Translations under genes and position numbers: made by a program | In this document: positions 23,294 to 35,000 of the stretch, piece after piece | Layout of the letters: each line of letters starts with the position of its first letter | Position numbering within the stretch: position 1 is the stretch's first letter | Notes under the pieces: model-generated | The model's database searches: none | The model's input: only the letters and a program-made list of their open reading frames with translations | Told to the model about the DNA's origin: nothing | DNA from: Anodontia alba | Taxonomy: Eukaryota > Mollusca > Bivalvia > Lucinida > Lucinidae | DNA: 64,000 nucleotides | Assembly (NCBI GenBank): GCA_964016985.1 | Contig: OZ024827.1 | Coordinates: forward strand, 59,850,181 to 59,914,180 | Direction of reading: 5' to 3'

Positions 23294-23654
23294 AAATGTA
23301 TCTTATTATACTTGCAAAACACATGTACATATTTTTTGCCGTTTTGAGGTTTATTACTATTCTTAGCATGCAGTATCTTTCGCGGAGGTGGAGGAATGTT
23401 ACTGCAGCAATAAATATTCCAACGCTGAACAGACTGGTCAAGTCTGGGATACATTTCCAGTTTACGTAATAAGTCATAGAATTACATTTCGTAAAAGACA
23501 GGCATGTTTGCGACCAATGTAATTCTTTAAAGAATTGTGACAACATCCGGGTGTGTCAGCTTACAGCTAAATACGTCAATTGTTATTTAATAATTTCAAG
23601 AAATCATATTTATAACAGCATAAAGAAGCACACGCGTATTCTATTTAGACATTC

Positions 23655-23745
23655 TATTAGCATATGATACATGGACTGACATAATGGCATGCAGGTGTGG
23701 ATAGTCCGTATCACTTGCCAGTCAGTCCATGTGACCGAGCTAATA
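23655..23745 (+). repeat. Structured hairpin 1 in the LINE 3' region
   Basis: The core hairpin is 23669-23732 (64 nt): arms acatggactgac / gtcagtccatgt, inner stems tggca/tgcca and gtgtgg/ccgtat, 5-nt loop. An outer stem tattagc/gctaata adds to it. The same 64-nt fold occurs at 23845 and 24015. Confidence 0.75.
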
Positions 23746-23844
23746 GTCTGAAACATTATTTCATTAGCGATTTGGTGACATAAAAAACATACAAAATATA
23801 ACAACGTCATTAATAATAATTATGGCATACTTTTGGCGTGTGGC

Positions 23845-23908
23845 ACATAGACAGACATAACGGCATGCAGGTGTGGATAGGCCGTATCGCTTGCCAGTCT
23901 GTCCATGT
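23845..23908 (+). repeat. Structured hairpin 2 in the LINE 3' region
   Basis: Same 64-nt layout. Arms acatagacagac / gtctgtccatgt: a T-A pair of copy 1 has become A-T (compensatory), with one A-C mismatch. Confidence 0.75.
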
Positions 23909-24001
23909 CTTCAGACTAATAGTTAAAAACTTTCTTTCAAAATCGACTTGGAAATAACTGCAATAATAATAATAATAACGATAATAATAATGGCATACTC
24001 A

Positions 24002-24090
24002 ATTAGCTCGTAGTACATGGACTGACATTATGACATGCGAGTGTGGACTGTCCGTACAGCTTGCCAGTCGGTCCATGTATTCGAGCTGAT
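24002..24090 (+). repeat. Structured hairpin 3 in the LINE 3' region
   Basis: The core is 24015-24078 (64 nt). Arms acatggactgac / gtcggtccatgt pair with one T-G wobble, and the terminal stem has gtgtgg/ccgtac, where a G-T pair became G-C. The outer stem attagctcg/cgagctgat has 9 pairs. Confidence 0.75.
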
Positions 24091-24534
24091 AGTTTAAAAC
24101 ATTCGTTTGTTGGTGTTTTGAATGGGGGAAAAAATGTGAAAGGTTATAAAAATTGACAGCAGACATGATGTTATGATGTTCGCTCTTTTGTGTAGACAAA
24201 GGTTTATCAAGGCGCTTGTATTTTTTTATGTATTGTTAGGATAACATTGAATTCAATAGGGAACTTTTGTGCCCCCTCGCTCGGTCATTCTGTCGCCTAT
24301 GGCCGAATACCGGTCTGTTATAAAGTAATGTACGGTGTTGGGCACCTTGTGAGGGATGACTACATACTACCAAGATACATCAGCTCTGCTCTGGCGTCGA
24401 CCCGGCGAACTTGTCGGCCGATTTTACAATGTAGATGTGTATAATATGTATATATTGTTAGAAGTTTTTTAAAGAGGACCATATGTTAGATTAGTACAGT
24501 GTTTGCTAAATATCTCATCCTCGTAAAATAAAGA

Positions 24535-24537
<3 letters not shown>

Positions 24538-24586
<49 letters not shown>
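24538..24586 (+). repeat. (TTA)n tail of the LINE
   Basis: About 16 TTA units directly after 'cctcgtaaaataaagacat', the usual position of a CR1-like microsatellite tail. Confidence 0.9.
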
Positions 24587-26439
24587 AATGAATGTATTTC
24601 ATGCTACAGGGAGAGGACTATGTAATGTTGTTATACCTTCTGTCCAATCCCTTTGTTTAACACTCAATAAATACGATTAATCTAATCTATGGAGTACACA
24701 TATCTCCTTATTAGTTTTGCAAGGGTGCTTTCTAATACAAATGATTTTAGCAATTGGAATAAAGTCTCTTAAAGCAAACTTTGAAATGTTGTATTGCACA
24801 TAAACAAAATTTTAAGTACGCCTGTATTTCATGAAAAACATGTGAACACCTTTCCATTGCAAACTCTACATGCACACGTTTTCATCTGATAATATCAGTG
24901 TATTTACAATCACTTCTATCAATGTTTATTTAACGACCATGTTTGACTAGGGATGCTTTGGGCAACTGGACCAACTTCTGGTTGCAAGAATTTAGTATTT
25001 GTCGTTTTATGGTGACTCGGTACACTTGCTGGGGAGGCTATTCCTTCATAATTTATTTTGCCTCCCTTCTGTAAAGAAAAAGATTTGCTCCCTTTTAGAG
25101 CGAATTTTGTTTTAGAAAATATCCTTTTTCAGCAGGGATTAAATGTGCGATAAATCAAATAAAAAGTCACAAAAGTCAGCCTGTTCCAAAAAATAGCGGA
25201 AAATCTACCAAGTATATCCAATTCCCTTCAAGGCGCATTCCACATTCTAAATGCTTGAAGTTTAAAATATTCCAACGTCAGACTTCACCTGTCGTTAAAC
25301 AAGCCTCGCTTGTAACACTCCTTCTAAACACAAATCTAAAATATACGTAAGACCTTTATTTACGATAATACTGCTACGTAGAAGTAATATACTAACATAA
25401 GAACTAAAATCTTAGGCATTTCTTCAAACACAGTCATTTCTTTCATTAAAATAGCTTGGTATTAAATCCCTTCTCTCTGACCGATATATCATTGTCAATT
25501 TTTACTTGTGCAACTTTTACTTAATTATACCTTTAAATATAACCTGATCAATTATAAATGAGCAACAAAGTACCTTCGGACACATGCGCCTAGCAAATAT
25601 TCCGATCAACCTGCGCATTCGCACAGTCTGATCAGAATATTCACTAACGCATTTTGGAAACCTAAGGATGCAAAATGTCTTCATACGGACAACAAAGACT
25701 CTAATCAGACTGCGAGGACGCGCAGGCAGATTTGAGTATTCGTTTAGCACAAATGAATGTTTTCTCACGTTGTGGTTCAAATGTACGATCATGAACACAC
25801 TACTAGTCACCAAGTGCAACAATAAGACTACCATGGACACTGAAAAGATTATCACCTCACTGTCAGATCAAATACAAACGGTTAAACGTCAATGACTCGA
25901 ACACAGATGGCTCGTTTACCATGGCTAATTAGAACTGTTTTTGAGTCCTTAGAAATTTCTCTTGATAGCCCCAAGGAAGCAAATATATATGAATATTTAA
26001 GGTAAATTTTCTTATTTTATTTAGAAATGTTTGTTGTGTACTCGTTAGAATCGCCTAATCGAGGCGAGTCTAATGAGTACACACAGCAAACCATTATTGT
26101 ATAGAAGATTGAAAAAAACTTCCCTAAATTATAGCCATTTGCTTCCTGCCCTGGCACCATGACTGACCCTTAATTGCTCGAACTACCCATTTCCAGCACA
26201 AGTTTCCATGGTCCCAAAGATGTTCGAGCGATTGAGATTTGACTGTAAAACTAAAAAAAATACTGATGTTGATTTCTGTTTCCTACAGAAAGGACTTATT
26301 GGCATGAGGGTTAGAAGACATACAATGACAGTCTGCCTTCAGATGTCAAACACAGGATACTCGTATCTTAAGCAGCTCAACATTGACAGCTAGTTGAGAT
26401 ACTTATCCAGCCAATTCAAATACTGATGTAAAATACTTA

Positions 26440-26870
26440 TTTTTGCCAGTTGTGATCCTGGTCCTGGGTTTCTTGTGTCCTGCCTCCCGATCGCCATTGG
26501 CCGCTTTGCCTATTTATTCTGTTATTTCTGATTTTGTGTGTTTCACTGTGATGTTTCACTGATGAGATATGGTAGTGGACACTATTCAGATTTGGAGTTG
26601 AATCAGAATAAAAGACGAGAAGTCGCGTGCGAGTAAACTTGGTTTAAGCCCCCGTGTAGTAATTCTACTGACTGTTCCAAGGCGGTTCCTCTATTGCAGT
26701 TCCCATTCGTTTGTGCGTCAGTAGCTGCATTTCTGGCGTTCGTTTCTTATTGATTGTTCCCCGTCTCTTCTTCTATCTACCTCGGCAAGTTTATTCTTTG
26801 TGGTTTTGGCATTCCTTGGGTGTATTCTCGTGTGTTTCCAATCCAGAACAAAAAAAAATTAAATTAAACT
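26440..26870 (+). repeat. R1-related repeat
   Basis: 'tcccgatcgccattgg..', 'gtttcactgatgaga', then 'aagcccccgtgtag..tctactgactgttccaaggcggtt' and 'ttattctttgtggttttgg'. The same order is seen at 48760-49200, so this is a longer or sister version of R1. Confidence 0.6.
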
Positions 26871-27177
26871 TGGTGACAAATTTGACATATTTTAACAGTT
26901 GAGCCTCGCCAAGGGAAAAGAGCCGATATTGTATATGCGAACAGCAAAGGTTCATGAGAGCCTGTGCATCCGCGCAGTCTCGCCAGAACCTATGCTGCTC
27001 GCACTCATAAGCGGTAGGTCAAAGGAAAACTTCAGCCAAAGAGGTAGACATGTAGCATCACTTAGAGACAGGACATGCGCACTGAAATTTAATTCGACGG
27101 AAAGTCCGAAGAATCTTTTTTCTCAATCACAACAATTGTCGTCTGCTTTGTCTTCTGCTGGTTACTTTAAAAGTCAC

Positions 27178-27255
27178 TTCTGCAAACAGTGTGGACCCAG
27201 ATCAGACTGCTCCTTTAGGAGCAGTCTGATCTGGTTCCACACTGTTTGCCTGTAT
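27178..27255. repeat. Palindromic MITE core (cagatcagactg family)
   Basis: 'gcaaacagtgtggacccaga..cagactgctc' faces 'gagcagtctgatctgg..ccacactgtttgc', nearly perfect arms around 'ctttag'-type loops. Similar cores lie at about 46905-46985, 51228-51292, 56196-56266 and 58481-58556. Confidence 0.75.
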
Positions 27256-27609
27256 GCAAAAATAGAATTGAAAAGTTTGCAAGAATATTCAGCAGACGAC
27301 ATAAACAGACGACATTTTCAGATGCAGGTTTTCATGGCGCTTTAAGGGTTAATAATCCGGGCCAACAATGAACTGTTGCATTTAAATCAAGACTAGTCAT
27401 AGTCTAAGGCTGCAAGGGACGTTCCACTCGAGCCAAGCCAGCCTGTACATCCGCGCAGTCTGATCATTCGTTGTCCGCTTGAAGAATCACTGGAATGCAC
27501 AATCCACAAAAAGTCTATGTACTGATCAGTCAGCGCGGACAATGCACAGGTAAGGCCTTTGCTGGTCTTGTGTGTTTTAGTGAATCTTTTTTCATGCAAT
27601 GGCTGAAGT

Positions 27610-28685
27610 CTACTTCTCTGGAATGGCTGGAAAAGGATATTTTGTTACAGTCATAGTTTTCTTGTCAATAACTTGCAGAAATAACTCAGTGTCTCCGAGA
27701 ATAAAGTCCACATAGATGGTCCTGGCTTCTTCAGAAGGGGATGGTATCGTATAAAATAACTGTCCTAATCTAGCACAGCCTTCATCATTGGTAAAATTAT
27801 GGCTTAGCTCGTTGGAGAAGTACACATCTATTTCTATCTTTTTCTGCAAAGCCTCGGTACTGGTAAGTGCTTGATGAGATATAAATCCAACTGGAATTCT
27901 GGTACCAATAGTCAGGAATGGGGAGAATATGTCGAGCACATATTCCACTCCGCTCAGAGCAACTCTCTTCTTAGGCGGGTGAAGTTCTGGGTTGTAAAGT
28001 CGAGCTATTCTGAGTCCGAGAGTATATTTATTTACGCGGCATAAAACGTTTGCGGGATCATTACCGAAGATTACGGCACCCTTTAGAACAGCAATATCTG
28101 CTTCTGGGGGAACTATTATCTGTTTTATTTTTGTCTTTCCAATAAGTTCTTGGTGCAAAATATCTTGAACGACAGGCGACTCAGAAAACGCGCCGACAAG
28201 AACTAAGATAGAAACATCTTTAGCAGTGCTAACAGCAGTTAAACAATGACTGATAACTTTTGACATCTCTACTGTGATAGCCCTGAAGAATTCATTACAT
28301 ACAACTGCGTCTATTCGTAGTTTGTGGTTTGTCAGTTTCACCCGCCCTTTGTAGACAGATCGAAATATGAGATTCTCCACCGTGTCATTATATTGCTGTT
28401 TCTGACAAAGGACTTCAATACAGGCAGGAATCTTCACATCAATATAACTTTTAGCAAACGGTGTAACCAGTTTCTTCAACTGTTCAAATTCTCTCATCAT
28501 CAGCAGGAAGTCTTTCTTGTACTTGGTGACAAATTCCGATATGATAGCTTCTCCGAACAGTTTATTTAGGAATTGTACAAAGATATTATCCACAGCCCCG
28601 CCCCCGAGCTTGGAGCCCGTTCCTCTGCTGATTTCTCTCAATCCGTCTTTTCTTTTCTCATGCAGTACAACATCAGTTATTCCTC
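27610..28685 (-). CDS. HSPA12-like exon 5 (last)
   Basis: The acceptor is catttttag. Completes DLGGG and continues ITDVVLHEK, GTGSKLGGGAVDNIFVQFL, the adenosine motif VLVGAFSESPVVQ, and a beta-rich end (GDTELFLQVIDKKT) to the stop at 27610. No AATAAA is seen in the ~200 bases after the stop. Confidence 0.9.
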
Positions 28686-31600
28686 CTAAAAATGAGTCAT
28701 GATTAAAGAAAAATGAAAAAAAGTGTCAATAAGCAATGTTTAGTAGATACCCTCCGCACCTCATAGGGGTAACTCGCTATATAAAATGTAATACGGCAGT
28801 GTGACCTAAAATAGCCCCCTATTTTCAGCTATGAAAGTATATGAATGGCCCTATTGGTTCCGTGTTTGGTATATGAATAGCTTGCTTTTTTGTAGCTGAA
28901 GCATACCTCATTGATAAAGCTGTGCAAGTTTGGTCAAATTCCATCAACTGACTCACAAAATAGGTGGCACACAAGGCTCATTTTTAGAGTCTTTATAATG
29001 TAGTGACCTTGAAAATCAGGTAAAAGTCAGTAAAATCTAATCACTTCTTTCCCCCTTCCAACTGCTGTATTTGTGCTAGTTTGGTCAAATTCCAGCCATT
29101 GGTTCAAGACATAGTGTGCACATAGGCTTTTTTCTATTAAATTTTAGTTTCAAAGTGTCAGTGTAACGTTGAAAATAAGGTCCAGGTCACAAAAAAGCTT
29201 GTCACTTCTTTGCCCCATCCCAATAAAGTATCTGTACTAGTTTGAACAAACTCCATCTATTGATTAATGAGATAGGGTGCACATGTTTTGAGTCTTTATA
29301 AAGCAGTGACCTTAAAAATGAGGTTAAGGTCACAAAAATCTAATCACTTTTTTTCCCATGTCCTAACGATGTATCTGTGCTAGTTTGTTAAAATCCCAGC
29401 CATTGGTTCAAAATATAGTGTGCACACAAGCTTTTGTCTATCAAAATTTGAATTTCAAAGTGCCGATGTGACCTTGAAAACGAGATAAAGGTCACTAAAA
29501 TCTAACCACTTCTTTCCCTAATCCCAAAGATGTTTCTGTGCTAGTTTGGTCAAATTCCATCTATTGATTCATGAGACAGAGTGCACACATGGGTCACTTT
29601 TTGAGTATTTATAATTTAGTGACTTTGGAAATAAGGTCAAGGTCACCAAAATCTAATCACTTCTTTCCCCAATGCTGATGATGTATCTGTGCTAGTTTGG
29701 TCAAATTCCAGACATTAGTTAAAGAGATAGTGTGCACACAAATTGTTTTCTGCATAAAGAAATTTTAAAAAGGGCAATAACTCCAAGAGAATTGGCCCCT
29801 AGCCCTTCCTTTCTCTTATGTAGGTACATCTTATTGATATCAATGTGTCTGCAGAAATTGATGAACATCCATCGCTGCGTTTTCAAGATTTTAGGTAAAA
29901 AACCAAAGTGTCGTGGACGGACACATGGTTGGACGGTCAACGTGAAAACAGTATACCCCACCACAAACACAGTTTGCGGGGGTATAATCAAAGCGCTGGG
30001 GGGGCCTTTCAATCAGTTATCATTACCATAGCCCTGGATAATATTCAACTTTTAATCAAAAAGAGGTAAGAAAAGTAATTTGATAACACCCCACTTCACC
30101 CTTCTTATATAGAGATGGTTAACCTTTTTAAAACTTAGTTTTAGTGGGGAGAGGGAGTTTGCAGGAAAACATTTGGTGGTCTCTCATTAGAATGCTTGAG
30201 GCCATTCTAATGAGAACCAGCAACATATGTTTTGCAACAAAAATGACAAAAATAATCACTAAAATTATCTTCTTATCTATGGTTGAGAACTATTCATGTG
30301 TCCAGATCACAGGCTATCCAACAATATATTGAATCAATGTTTGGCACTCGGGGTAAAAATTTCAGTAGACGACAATTTGAAATAATGTGCTTTTTTTTTC
30401 CTTAGCTTTGATAATGCCTATTTTCTTGAAAACAAAATAAGAAAATTTCACCAGTTTGTCGTCTGCTGCATATTTCTAGAGAATAGTAATGGTAAAAGAC
30501 AAGCCTTATTTAAGCATGTGTGAAAATGGGTCTAATCCCGAAAGTTATCAAAAGATTTGAGGCAATGCAATGGGGTTTCAAACATCAAGGTTGACATTTC
30601 AGATACACAAATACTCGTACTTTTCCGTTCTACTGTCGGCTTTCTAGATCGGCTATCTCCGTAAACAATCGTGTTTTCCGTCAATGTTACGGCGTTCTAA
30701 TTTACAGTAAAAAAGAAGCTCATCAGGGCTTAAATTCCCAGTCAAACAGTTTCGTACGATTAACATCGATCATCCTTCAAAGTTTGTTAAACCTATTATG
30801 TTATGTTCAAAGCCAAATATACATATATTATTTTTTTATTTTATTTTCACGGGTCTTTTTTTTTAGCATAGTTGGATGTGGTACTTTGCACTTTTGCTCC
30901 GGTATTTCCGTAAATGCTTTGGCAGGGGTTAAAATTTTGGTATGACTACTTTGGCCTTCTGCTTGGCCCACGCCAATAAACTTTAGTACTCACTTGGCTA
31001 ATCCAGCAGACACAACAAACTGATAATAGATTTATATTTCCAGAAAAATATTTTAGTATATCGCCTGCTGAAATTTTTTTCCAAGAATGCTTAGTATAAA
31101 TGCTCCTGAATGATTTGCAACAATTATGTTATGGTGGACAAGTTTGCAGACGAAACTGCCTCTCTAGCAGCCTCAAAACTGCGACAGACGAGATTGTTAT
31201 TGTGTTCGATTAGCGCAGAGCGCAGTTTGGTAAGTTTGAATATGACCTGCAGTCCATCTTTGGTAAGTTTGACTATGACCTATGGTCCATGCTTAAAAAG
31301 TTCAAACATATTCATACCTGACGCATGCTAAAATAAGCTTCTAGATAAGATCTGGTAACTTGTTTTCGCATGTTTTTCTTTCTTTTTTTTTTTTTTTTTT
31401 TTTTTTTTCTTTGAATACTAATGTACAAACTAAATCTCGTGGAGATCCCAATATGACTAGGATTCGCATATTGCTTGATCAAGAAAATTCATAAAGCTTA
31501 ATAAACGCATACATAAAGCATTGTTGTTCTTTTCCATCTATTACATTGAAAATTTATTAAACTTAAGTATACCCGTGTCCCATATTTCTAAGTAAACATG

Positions 31601-31958
31601 AACAAAATTTGCGCCGGTACTTAGACGTTTACGTCTAAATATTTTGTCTTGTTTTTTTGTTGTTATTTTTTTTCTTTTGTGCTCAAAAGCATAGATTGTG
31701 GGTACCCGATAGAACCGCCTAGCCGAGGCGCTTCTAACGGGTACCAACATTTTATGTTTTGAGCAGAAATATGAAAATATTGGAGTGTTTTTATCTGAAA
31801 TTTGTTAGTTTTTGGAGGTTAAATTTTCTATATATTTGAATAGGTGTGTTTTTGTAATAAAATCAAGACCACTCCAGAAGAACAGAAGCGAGAGAGAGGG
31901 GGGCACCTCTCTGTAGAGCGTTTTTTTTTTTTTTTTTTTTTGTTGTTGTTGTTTTTTC

Positions 31959-32039
<81 letters not shown>

Positions 32040-35000
32040 AATAAACTAGTCTCATTGAAAAAGAGGCTACTGCATTCTAGACAGAGTAATCACCCTTGGA
32101 ATTGTACCTATTCACCTAAGGATGGTACATGTCAATAATAACGTACGGTACAACAAAATATTTTTTCCTTACAGCATGGTTTGACGTTGCATTTGAAATG
32201 ATTCACATGAATTATCAAGACCACTTTTTTTCGGAAAATAATATTTAAATTAGAAAAAGAAAACATATTATTTTTCTTTGCAGCTTTTGTCATTCTTGAT
32301 TTCGGGGATATTTCATTCTACGTACCACCTAAGTCCGCCACGGCATATTTGACACCAGATTTTAGAAAAGGTAGTTTTTCAGAGACCATGTTGGATGGGA
32401 TATTTTGACAAAAGATGGACGCGGCTTCTGGTTCCAGGGCCAGTTTTAGTTGATCTCTGGCAATGCCAGCCTGCAATAAAATTTAAAAAAAAAATGATAC
32501 CAGTGCAAGTACTAATCAAGTATACATGTATGTTGATTATAATACAAACTGAATCTGATTTACAAAATAGATCACAGACTGCCTCTAGTCTACAAAGCAT
32601 AATTCGTCAGGACTTACAAGTAACTCCAATGTTTGAATAACTTCTGTCATACACAAGCTCGTGTACATTGTGACGCAAACTGAATGGGCCGGACCCGCAC
32701 ACACAACAATGTGTTAACAAATTTGTGTACTGTTGCCCCACCTTCTCAAGTAATATATAGTGAAATAGGGTGTGCAGGGGTAATACATTATTTTATTATT
32801 ATTATTTCTTTATTTCAAGGCTGATTTAAGTTTGTTCTGTTATTTTTATGAATCGTTGATAATGAATAAATATATCATAATTGGTGCGCAACGCACGAAC
32901 ATGGCCCCTGTGCAATGTGCGGACAACACTGATTGGGCCTTCGATGTCCGCTTACAGAATCAGTGGATACTGTAGTACATGTCGACGAACAGCAAATGCC
33001 CAGATTAGACTGCACGGATGCACATGCTGATCTAAACTAGCGTTGTCCGCAAAATGCATAGGGGCATTCTTCATGCGTTGCGCATAGTATCTAATCACCA
33101 AGTATATATCACCATGGAAATATTATGTCCTATGTAGCCCTAGATAAGAGGAATGCCAACTGAGAAGCCAGTTTACACCTATAATATGTCAATTTGTGAG
33201 CAAAAAAACAACAGCAAATGTTGCTGTGCACTTGCCATACTGTATTTTCCCTAAGGATTCGGATAGATCTAAGCAAAATGTATGTTGACCAAGATTTGAT
33301 GCTAAAGAACGCGGCGTCTGATGAGAGTCTAACAGTTCGCCACTCATCCAGCAGTATTTAGACATATCAACAGAGGGTAAAATTAGACACGTTCAAATTT
33401 TAGTACAAGTATGATTAGCACATAAGATGTTCGAATACTGCAGTATCTATATGTATTTTCAGATGGGAGTTTCTGAGATGTTTAGCTTGTGATACTATAA
33501 CTTCATTCTGTGGTATCCTTCTTCTGTATAGCAGTATTACAGATAGAAATTGTCCGGTTGACCTATATGTATGGGTCACTGACTTCACTGTGGACTGTCG
33601 TACATGTACTATATCAAACAGTTAGGCGTATAAAAACCCAAGTACATATAATTTCAGTATAAATAAATAAGAAAAAAAATGAGTTTGTTATATCGGGACA
33701 TCGGTAGTTTAAAAGTAATTTTACCATAGAGATTATTCGACTTTTGTTGAGGCACTCTCTTTATATTCACTGTACGATTAGCTGAAAAGTTGATACCTGA
33801 GCTTCTTTTGATATGACAAGTCATAGAAGCTCCGTTTTCTGCCAAACTTTCTTTCCTATCTACTGCTGTTTTGGTATTTATATTCTCCATAAAATTAATA
33901 TGAATAAGTGTTCTTACACTCAATGTTTCGAGAAAATAATTTATGCTGAAGAAACTGTACACTTATTATGAAATAAATATACACGCTTATTATAAAAATA
34001 TATATAGTAGAAAAGCCTTTAGATAATAGTTACTATTTAAATGGTAACAATTATCTCCCTTGACATCATTAAAATATGTAGCCCATAGAGCAAACTGCCT
34101 ATTTACACAAAATTTTCTCCCATTATACTTTATTGTCAAGTCCGCAGTAGAATTTATTGCAAACTAAGGACACAAAGACAACAAAGAGTAAGAAGGTCAG
34201 GGATCAGCCTTTAAAGATATTGTGTACATCCACGTTATGAAACTCTACCAGTGCCTTAGCATGCTACAGGGTTCCTACTCTGGACTTACTATCATCACAT
34301 AACTATCAGGAAATAAGGTATCAAAATACAATGTATGAAGGGTTTACACGGTATAGCAACCTGTTCAGCCGCTTTCCTCATGAACTGTTTTGCTAAGTCG
34401 GTCCAAGTCGCTGGCACAGTAAGTACCCATCTAATGTCGTCTGATTCCACATCATGACCACGCAGACAGACGTCGTTCAACACCTGGCTTTTCAAGTATC
34501 GTATGGTATAGGAGAACACTTTCAGTGCTGAAAACTGTTTCCCTGATTCGTCCGTTATAAGAGTACTCCCTTTCAGGTCCTTAAAAACAGTAATAATTAT
34601 GTTTTACCTCAGGCTTTCGCACAAGATTTCAAGATCGAATGGAGTTAAGGAATGGATACACTTTTAGTTAAGGCAACCCTCTCGAACCTGCCTTGCCTCT
34701 TTTCAAAAAAAAAGTGTCTACTCTAAAAGGCAAGAATTTGTTCCAAAGTAGAGCAAATTCTTTCCTTTTAGAGTAGGCCACTTTTAGAAGGAGCTTGGTG
34801 TGCAGAAAAGCAAACAGGAAATCTTATTAGGCGCCCCCCTTGTAAACTATGGGAGAAACTCTACAAAGTGTATCAAGTCCCCTGGCGTCGCAAATTATAT
34901 TGACTTTGGTAAACAATGTGGACCTAGAACAGTGCGTGGCGTCTGCTCATGGTCCGTAAAATTTACCAAAACATTAGTAAATTAATATAACAAAACAAGT

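Larger units (their letters stand above)
19305..24586 (+). mobile_element. Broken CR1-like non-LTR retrotransposon (LINE)
   Basis: Order: SGNH/GDSL-like region (about 19440-19900), variable region with a 45-bp duplication, endonuclease region (about 20400-21100), reverse transcriptase (about 21750-22670), C-terminal region (to 23293), then a ~1.3-kb 3' region with three hairpins ending in 'taaaataaagacattatta' and (TTA)n. Multiple frameshifts and stops show it is dead. An SGNH-type ORF1 and an ATT-type microsatellite tail are known from CR1-related LINEs. The 5' end is not certain; a poly-A run at 19287-19304 precedes it. Confidence 0.8.
24587..27609. other. Intergenic region between the LINE and the HSPA12-like gene
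   Basis: No gene recognised. Contains MITE-like palindromic pieces (about 25555-25760 and 26022-26105), an R1-type repeat (26440-26870) and palindromic MITE sequence at 26926-27345. Confidence 0.55.
30006..32325 (-). other. Remainder of the HSPA12 intron 4
   Basis: AT-rich. Holds a T run (31384-31408), part of the M1 MITE (31670-31862), a T run and a long (GT)n tract. No coding sign. Confidence 0.6.

Noticed and set aside
23655..24110. Hammerhead ribozyme (retrozyme-like tandem repeats known in bivalves) as the explanation of the three hairpins
   Set aside because: The repeat length fits, but the required core CTGATGA ... GAAA is not present in the units; the closest (ctgatag) has the wrong order.
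26022..26105. Transcription terminator-like hairpin (tgtactcgttagaa / ttctaa..gagtaca type)
   Set aside because: Strong inverted repeat, but it resembles the M1-type MITE cores. Intrinsic terminators are not expected in this kind of genome.
26899..27345. 148-residue plus-strand ORF
   Set aside because: Covers a palindromic MITE (cagatcagactg core). The apparent protein changes completely between MITE copies.
31828..32055. ORFs across the GT repeat
   Set aside because: Products are His/Thr or Val/Cys repeats created by the microsatellite.
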